Assembly (NCBI GenBank): GCA_003650785.1
Contig: QMRW01000077.1
Location: forward strand, 1 to 6,022
Origin: Thermoprotei archaeon
Lineage (GTDB): Archaea > Thermoproteota > Thermoprotei > Thermofilales > B20-G17
Length of the DNA stretch: 6,022 bases
Reading direction: 5' to 3'
Below the pieces are notes generated by a model. The model was not told the DNA's origin. It did no database searches and saw only the letters and a list, made by a program, of their open reading frames with translations. Below, one piece after another: positions 6,007 through 6,022 of the stretch. Within the stretch, counting starts at the first letter, position 1, and every line of letters begins with the position of its first letter. Both the position numbers and the translations under genes were made by a program.

Positions 6007-6019
6007 TTTATAAACGTTT
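6007..6019 (-). promoter_or_regulatory. archaeal promoter (BRE-like purines plus TATA box) of the aminotransferase-porGDAB operon
   Basis: Read on the minus strand, AAACG (6019-6015) is followed by TTTATAAA (6014-6007), a consensus-like archaeal TATA box with a BRE-like purine-rich element upstream. Counting about 25 bases from the centre of the box puts transcription start near 5984-5987, just at the GAGGT site and 10-13 bases before the TTG start. TTTATAAA is its own reverse complement, so it could in principle also serve the opposite direction, beyond the window. No operator-like repeat is visible. Confidence 0.65.
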
Positions 6020-6022
6020 CTA

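Overview
The window looks like a piece of an AT-rich archaeal genome, most likely a thermophilic, anaerobic or fermentative member of the Thermoproteota/TACK group. This rests on three things. The left-pointing operon encodes a four-subunit (gamma, delta, alpha, beta) 2-oxoacid:ferredoxin oxidoreductase of the archaeal type. It starts from an archaeal TATA box (TTTATAAA) with a very short predicted leader. Shine-Dalgarno sites of the GGAGGTGA type precede frequent TTG and GTG starts. The species cannot be named from the sequence.

Left part (1-757). The window opens inside a + strand gene whose last ~120 codons match the C-terminal end of the uroporphyrinogen-decarboxylase (URO-D/cobalamin methyltransferase) fold; its start lies outside. 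It is followed by 390 bases with no convincing intact gene. The minus strand there carries what may be a decayed reading frame (about 719 down to 399), with protein-like segments separated by stops and frame changes.

Middle part (758-1821). Two + strand genes of unknown function sit 14 bases apart and probably form a pair. One encodes a 230-residue protein with a possible RNase H-like N-terminal fold and one CPICG knuckle; the other encodes a 77-residue basic/aromatic protein. A 123-base gap follows, where the + strand pair and the minus strand operon converge.

Right part (1822-6022). A compact minus strand operon is read from about 5985 down to 1822: a fold-type I PLP aminotransferase, then gamma (porG), delta (porD), alpha (porA) and beta (porB). 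Spacings are 26 bases, about 2 bases (with the start preferred here), 4 bases and a 1-base TAATG overlap. The aminotransferase would interconvert amino acids and 2-oxo acids. The oxidoreductase would decarboxylate the 2-oxo acid to acyl-CoA, CO2 and reduced ferredoxin, or run in reverse as a 2-oxo acid synthase. Alpha looks more pyruvate-type and beta more branched-chain (VOR)-type, so the substrate is left open. No tRNA, rRNA, CRISPR array, insertion sequence or long repeat was seen.
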